Below are positions 60,022-64,000 of a DNA stretch of 64,000 nt, in pieces; position 1 is the first letter of the stretch; the number at the start of each line of letters is the position of its first letter. Location: NCBI RefSeq assembly GCF_002127265.1, contig NZ_NFUU01000001.1:2550040-2614039 (forward strand). Reading direction: 5' to 3'. The translations under genes and the position numbers were made by a program. The DNA comes from Hydrogenophaga sp. IBVHS1 (GTDB lineage: Bacteria > Pseudomonadota > Gammaproteobacteria > Burkholderiales > Burkholderiaceae_C). The notes beneath the pieces were generated by a model. The model had not been told where the DNA came from. It made no database searches and was given only the letters and a program-made list of their open reading frames with translations.

Positions 60022-60845
60022 CCTATTGCGTCGCCGTGAAACTCAATGCCGGCATGGTTTTCCTGTCGGACTCCCGCACCAACGCCGGACTCGACCAGAT
60101 CAGCACCTTCCGGAAAATGATCGTCTACGAGAAGCCGGGCGACCGCTTCATGTGCCTGCTTTCCGCTGGCAACCTGAGCGTGTCGCAATCGGTGCGCGAG
60201 ATCCTTCAGATCGAACAACTCGAAGACATCGACGGAGGCGAGCCCATCACCATCTGGAACGCCAAGAGCATGTTCGACGCCGCGCGCGTGCTGGGTTCCG
60301 CAGTGCGCCATGTGTATGAGCGCGATGGCGATTCGCTGCAGCGCTCGGGCGTGGAGTTCAACGTGTCGATGATCTTTGGTGGCCAGGTGCAGGGTGAGGG
60401 CATGCGCCTGTTCCAGGTGTATTCGGCCGGCAACTTCATCGAGGCCACATCGGAAACGCCGTTCTTCCAGATTGGCGAGTCCAAATACGGCAAGCCGGTG
60501 CTCGACCGCGTGATCACGCCCGAAACCCCGCTGGACGAGGCCGCCAAGTGCGTGCTGGTTTCGATGGACTCGACGCTGAAATCCAACCTGTCGGTGGGCC
60601 TGCCACTGGACATGGCGGTGTACGAGGCCGACCGGCTGCAGTCCGACAAGATCACCTGCATCGACGACAACAACCCCTACTTCCGCATGGTGCACAACAC
60701 CTGGGGCCAGAAGCTGCGCGAGGTGTTCGACAGCATCGAGGACCCGACCTGGGACGGTGCCCACACCGAAGTGCCTTTGCTGTGCAGCACGCCGCGCAGC
60801 CAGCCGCTGAAGAAGATCACCAACGCGCGCGAGAAACTCATCTGA
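60018..60845 (+). CDS. Anbu (ancestral beta-subunit) proteasome-type peptidase
   Basis: 275 residues. [38 protein letters not shown] is diagnostic of Anbu; after removal of Met, Thr-2 would be the N-terminal nucleophile, with D18/S19-R20 and K33 in the catalytic neighbourhood ([12 protein letters not shown]). It is longer than HslV and lacks an adjacent HslU-like ATPase. Known Anbu proteins assemble into open ring or lock-washer multimers, with unclear substrates. The usual Anbu companions (alpha-E, circularly permuted ATP-grasp, transglutaminase-like genes) are absent here. Coupled to mutS by a 4-bp overlap. Confidence 0.9.
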   Translation: MTYCVAVKLNAGMVFLSDSRTNAGLDQISTFRKMIVYEKPGDRFMCLLSAGNLSVSQSVREILQIEQLEDIDGGEPITIWNAKSMFDAARVLGSAVRHVYERDGDSLQRSGVEFNVSMIFGGQVQGEGMRLFQVYSAGNFIEATSETPFFQIGESKYGKPVLDRVITPETPLDEAAKCVLVSMDSTLKSNLSVGLPLDMAVYEADRLQSDKITCIDDNNPYFRMVHNTWGQKLREVFDSIEDPTWDGAHTEVPLLCSTPRSQPLKKITNAREKLI

Positions 60846-60854
60846 GGTCTCGCG

Positions 60855-61715
60855 TTGTCGCTGATCATCTTCTCCCACGCCAACAGCTTTCCCGCCAGCA
60901 CCTACGGCGTGCTGTTCAAATCGCTGCGCGCGCGCGGACATGCGGTGCGCGCGGTGGACCGATTCGGCCACGACCCGCGCTACCCCGTCACCAGCAACTG
61001 GCCGTTCCTCGTGCAACAGCTGGCCGATTTCGCCGCGCCCGAAATCCAGCGCCACGGCCAGGGTGCCTGGCTGGTGGGGCATTCGCTGGGCGGTTTTCTC
61101 AGCCTCATGTGCGCCGCGCGCCATCCGCGCCTGGGCGGTCACGCGGTGCGCGGCGTGGTGCTGATCGATTCGCCCTTGCTGGGCGGATGGCGGGCGCGCG
61201 CGCTGGAGCTCGTCAAACACACGCAGCTGGTGGGATCGATCACGCCGGGCAAGGTCAGTCGGGGCCGCCGCAAGGTCTGGCCCGACAGCGACGCTGCGCA
61301 CGCTCACTTTCTCTCCAAGCAGGCCTTCGCCCAATGGGACCCGCAGGTGCTGCGCGACTACATCCACCACGGCACCCACGACCACACCGATGCGCAGGGG
61401 CGGCCGCAGCGAGTGCTCGCCTTCGATCGCGACATCGAGACTTCGATCTACAACACCTTGCCCCACAACCTGGACCGTTTGCTGCGGCGCCACCCACTGG
61501 GCTGCCCCGTGGGATTCATCGGCGGCACGCGCTCGCTCGAAATGAAGCAGGTGGGCATGGCCATGACGTTGCGGCTGGTGGGCAACAACCATCCTGAACG
61601 GCTGACCATGGTGGAGGGCAGCCACCTGTTTCCAATGGAAAAACCACAGGAAACGGCCAACGCCATCGACGCGATGCTGCACTCACTGGCGCAGAAACAA
61701 GCTCATCCGGTATAA
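60855..61715 (+). CDS. Alpha/beta hydrolase
   Basis: 286 residues starting with TTG, eight bases after GAGG. Nucleophile elbow GHSLGG (AWLVGHSLGGFLSLMCAARHP), oxyanion strand LIIFSHANSFPASTYGVLF (HANSF in place of HG), and the catalytic histidine near the end (MVEGSHLFPMEKP). The lid region contains a basic stretch (GKVSRGRRKVWPD). Probably an esterase or lipase-like enzyme; substrate unknown. It follows the Anbu gene by 9 bp, so it is in the mutS-Anbu transcription unit. Confidence 0.88.
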   Translation: MSLIIFSHANSFPASTYGVLFKSLRARGHAVRAVDRFGHDPRYPVTSNWPFLVQQLADFAAPEIQRHGQGAWLVGHSLGGFLSLMCAARHPRLGGHAVRGVVLIDSPLLGGWRARALELVKHTQLVGSITPGKVSRGRRKVWPDSDAAHAHFLSKQAFAQWDPQVLRDYIHHGTHDHTDAQGRPQRVLAFDRDIETSIYNTLPHNLDRLLRRHPLGCPVGFIGGTRSLEMKQVGMAMTLRLVGNNHPERLTMVEGSHLFPMEKPQETANAIDAMLHSLAQKQAHPV

Positions 61716-61756
61716 CGCTCTCAACCCCCACCTGCCCCACCACCCAGCCCACGCCC

Positions 61757-63664
61757 ATGACCACCTCTGCTCCCACGGGGACCCTGGCGCTCAGGTACTG
61801 GCAGAAGCTGGTGGACTGGCAACCGGAGCGGCGCAGTGTGTGGAACCGCTACACGGTGGCGTTGCTGGTCACCTTGCTGGCCGGCTGGCTGCGCATGGAA
61901 CTGGCGCCCGCCGAATCGGGTGGGCGCTTCATCACGCTCTCGCTGGCCGCTGCCGTCTCCGCGCTCTACGGCGGCTTTCGCGTCGGCATGTTCAGCACCG
62001 TGATCGGCATGCTGCTGATCAACTTTTTTCTGGTCAAGCCCTATCTCAGCTTCGCCATCGACAACCCGGTCGAAGCTTTCTGGCTCAACCTGTGGCACTT
62101 CATCACCCAGATCGTGGTGGTCGGCGCCATTGCGCTGATGCAGCGCCGCAACCGCGACCTGCGCGCGGCCACCGCGCAGCTTGAAGAAAGCAAGCGCAAG
62201 CTGGAGGACACCTTCGAGCAGGGTGCCACCGGCATGGCGCACAGCCACATCGATGGCCGCTGGATTCGCGTGAACCAGACCTATTGCGACCTTGTGGGCT
62301 ACACCAAGGAAGAAATGCTGAACATGCATTTCCGCGATTTCACGCACCCGCAAGATCTCGCGATCGACATGGCGCAGCTCCAGCGCACGCTCGATGGCGA
62401 GATCACGCACTACAGCTTCGAGAAGCGCTACATGCACAAGCTGGGCCATGTGGTGTGGGTTTACCTCACGCTCTCGCTGGTGCGCACCGAAGCGGGCGAG
62501 CCCGACTATCTGATTGCCGTGGTGCAGGACATCACCACGCGCAAGGCCACCGAAGAAGCCCTGCGCACCAGCGAGCAACTGCTGCGTCAGGCGCACAAGA
62601 TGGCGGGCCTTGCGAGCTGGCAGGCCGACGTGTCCACGCGCCGTTTCACCACGCTGGCGCAATCGCACGGCGTGCTGCACCTGCCCTCCCCGGAGTTCAC
62701 CGATGAGGAACTGCTAGCGCGCACACACCCCGAAGATCGGCCGCTGGTGCTGCAGCGGTGGTACGAGGCCGTCAAGGGCGCGTTCAAGTACGACATCGAG
62801 TACCGCATGAACTTCGACGGCGAGGACCGCTGGTTCTCCGTGCAGGCGGAGTTCGAGCGCAACGCACAAGGCCGCGCGGTGCGCGCGCTGGGCGTGACGC
62901 AGGACGTGACCGAGCGCAAACGCAGCGAAATGGAAATCCAGCGGCTCAACGCCTCGCTGGAACAGCGCATTCGCCTGCGCACGCAGGCGCTGGAGGCCGC
63001 CTACGAGGAGCTGGAGAGCTACTCCTACGCGGTTGCGCACGACCTGCGCTCACCGCTGCGCATCATCAACGGCTTCGCGCAGGCGTTGCGCGAGGACAAC
63101 CCGGCCATGGACGCCGAGAGCCAGGCGCACCTGGAACGCATCATGGGCGCGAGCAAGAAAATGGGCGAGCTCATCGACGGCCTGCTCACCCTCTCGCAGT
63201 TCGCGCGCGGTGAGCTGCGGCGCGAACCGGTCGACATCAGCGCCCTCGCCACGCGCCTGCTGGAAGAGTTTGCGGCCACCGATCCACAGCGTCGGGTGCA
63301 GTGGCGTGTGGACCCGGGCCTGCAGGCCATGGGCGACCCGCCACTGATCGACGCGCTGATGCAGAACCTGCTGCACAACGCCTGGAAATACACCGAGCAG
63401 ACGCCGCTGGCTTCGGTGCGCGTGTACGCGCAGCGGCGAGACGGAAAAACCTGGTTCTGCGTCAGCGACAACGGCGCGGGCTTCGACATGGCGCGCGCCG
63501 CCAAGCTGTTCCAGCCGTTCCAGCGCCTGCACATGCCCAACGAATTCAGCGGCCTGGGTATTGGCCTGGCCACGGCGCGGCGCATTGTGCAGCGCCACGG
63601 CGGCGAGATGCAAGCCGAAGCGGAGCCCGGCAAAGGCGCCACCTTCCGATTCACCTTGATCTGA
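61757..63664 (+). CDS. Membrane sensor histidine kinase with DUF4118 and PAS domains
   Basis: 635 residues. The N-terminal DUF4118/KdpD-like membrane region has about four helices (YTVALLVTLLAGWLRMEL, FITLSLAAAVSALYGG, VGMFSTVIGMLLINFFLV, FWLNLWHFITQIVVVGAIAL). A coiled coil follows, then PAS (FEQGATGMAHSHIDGRWIRVNQTYCDLVGYTKEEML, with PAC GHVVWVYLTLSLVR), PAS/PAC (LASWQADVSTRRFTTL ... EDRWFSVQAEFE), HisKA (YSYAVAHDLRSPLRIINGFA) and HATPase (LLHNAWKYTEQ, DNGAGFDM, GLGIGLATARRIVQRHGG). No receiver and no adjacent regulator. Its kinase core resembles that of the 35411 gene (FDM...KLFxxFQRLH). Confidence 0.92.
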   Translation: MTTSAPTGTLALRYWQKLVDWQPERRSVWNRYTVALLVTLLAGWLRMELAPAESGGRFITLSLAAAVSALYGGFRVGMFSTVIGMLLINFFLVKPYLSFAIDNPVEAFWLNLWHFITQIVVVGAIALMQRRNRDLRAATAQLEESKRKLEDTFEQGATGMAHSHIDGRWIRVNQTYCDLVGYTKEEMLNMHFRDFTHPQDLAIDMAQLQRTLDGEITHYSFEKRYMHKLGHVVWVYLTLSLVRTEAGEPDYLIAVVQDITTRKATEEALRTSEQLLRQAHKMAGLASWQADVSTRRFTTLAQSHGVLHLPSPEFTDEELLARTHPEDRPLVLQRWYEAVKGAFKYDIEYRMNFDGEDRWFSVQAEFERNAQGRAVRALGVTQDVTERKRSEMEIQRLNASLEQRIRLRTQALEAAYEELESYSYAVAHDLRSPLRIINGFAQALREDNPAMDAESQAHLERIMGASKKMGELIDGLLTLSQFARGELRREPVDISALATRLLEEFAATDPQRRVQWRVDPGLQAMGDPPLIDALMQNLLHNAWKYTEQTPLASVRVYAQRRDGKTWFCVSDNGAGFDMARAAKLFQPFQRLHMPNEFSGLGIGLATARRIVQRHGGEMQAEAEPGKGATFRFTLI

Positions 63665-63669
63665 GCAAC

Positions 63670-63701
63670 CGTTCGCGCCGCCAGGCGGCGTTTCGCGAAC
63701 G
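63670..63701. terminator. Inverted repeat after the DUF4118 kinase gene
   Basis: CGTTCGCG (63670-63677) and CGCGAACG (63694-63701) are perfect complements, with an inner CCGCC/GGCGG palindrome. It begins 6 bp past the stop. There is no T-run, so it may act as a rho-type end or an mRNA-stabilising hairpin. Confidence 0.5.
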
Positions 63702-63789
63702 AAGGCGGTGAATCCGTCGCAAACGCATGGCAAAGGCAGCAGGGCGCCGGCACAGTCCGCCCCACCTGCCCACCTCCAAGGAGTTCGCC

Positions 63790-64000
63790 ATGCAGCTCAC
63801 CCCCGTCATTGCCATCCACATGGCGGCCGCCCTGGCCGCCCTGCTCATCGGCCCGCTCGCCCTCTGGGCCCGCCGCCAGCCGGCAGGCCAGCGCCCCCGT
63901 TTGCACCGCGCGGCCGGCTACGCCTGGGTCACGCTCATGCTGATCACGGCCATCTCGGCCATCTTCATCAGCGACCCCCACATGCCCAACATCGCCGGGT
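63790..64000 (+). CDS. DUF2306-like membrane protein, 5' part only
   Basis: 70 codons are visible before the window ends. Two hydrophobic helices (VIAIHMAAALAALLIGPLALW; AAGYAWVTLMLITAISAIFIS) flank a basic loop (ARRQPAGQRPRLHRAAGY). The H..AA...G....LHR..GY pattern matches DUF2306 proteins, predicted membrane proteins of unknown role. Start supported by AAGGAG seven bases before the ATG. Confidence 0.75.
   Translation, partial: MQLTPVIAIHMAAALAALLIGPLALWARRQPAGQRPRLHRAAGYAWVTLMLITAISAIFISDPHMPNIAG

Overview
The window comes from a GC-rich betaproteobacterium, most likely a Comamonadaceae member such as Hydrogenophaga or a close relative. This rests on the protein flavour (Bug-type binding protein, CysE/TrmJ/SuhB block, NIT-ANTAR plus nrtABC nitrate assimilation) and on gene order, not on a database search. 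Coding density is high, with frequent 1-4 bp ATGA/TGATG overlaps. No rRNA, tRNA, CRISPR, insertion sequence or prophage was seen.

Layout. 1-6.3 kb: the 5' part of pnp, rpsO, an aminotransferase with an amino-acid-type binding protein, and tsaD. 6.4-19.3 kb: an assimilatory nitrate/nitrite locus. A NIT-ANTAR antiterminator gene precedes nrtABC, whose leader carries a sigma54 promoter, two A1/G4 hexaloop hairpins and an overlapping intrinsic terminator. nirB-nirD-nasA-ybiB-cobA follow in tight overlap (nitrite reductase, nitrate reductase and the siroheme branch enzyme). 19.3-31 kb: a sterol-desaturase/flavoprotein pair, an ArsR-type regulator facing a NIPSNAP protein, a three-gene operon (Bug binding protein, N,N-dimethylformamidase-like large subunit, enoyl-CoA hydratase) divergent from a LysR regulator, then rpsU, a YqeY protein, an EamA transporter and pmbA. 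31-35.4 kb: housekeeping genes (yjgA, mog, an SlyD-like FKBP, cysE, trmJ, suhB).

35.4-54.1 kb is the most unusual part. It has a large PAS/GAF kinase, a hybrid kinase, a divergent sigma54 factor (called rpoN2 here), an NtrC-type sigma54 activator, another kinase/MgtC/receiver operon, and many small envelope or stress proteins (GlsB/YeaQ, YqjE-like, lipocalin fusion, zinc metallopeptidase, L,D-transpeptidase, outer-membrane barrel, PA2169-type bundle, DUF883, DUF4142, proline-rich proteins). I read eleven -24/-12 promoters here. Nine have a TTGCC -12 box, and they sit before the hybrid kinase, rpoN2 itself and nearly every small envelope gene. The region looks like a self-contained sigma54 regulon that carries its own sigma factor, activator and sensors. 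This is an inference from sequence and has not been tested.

54.1-64 kb: EamA transporter, GAF protein, FeS-type photolyase with an overlapping DUF2256 gene, mutS, an Anbu proteasome-like peptidase, an alpha/beta hydrolase, a DUF4118 sensor kinase and the start of a DUF2306 membrane protein.

Only two gene-free stretches exceed 300 bases. 7635-7986 is the nrtA regulatory leader. 38720-39075 holds a dyad and a sigma54 promoter for the hybrid kinase.
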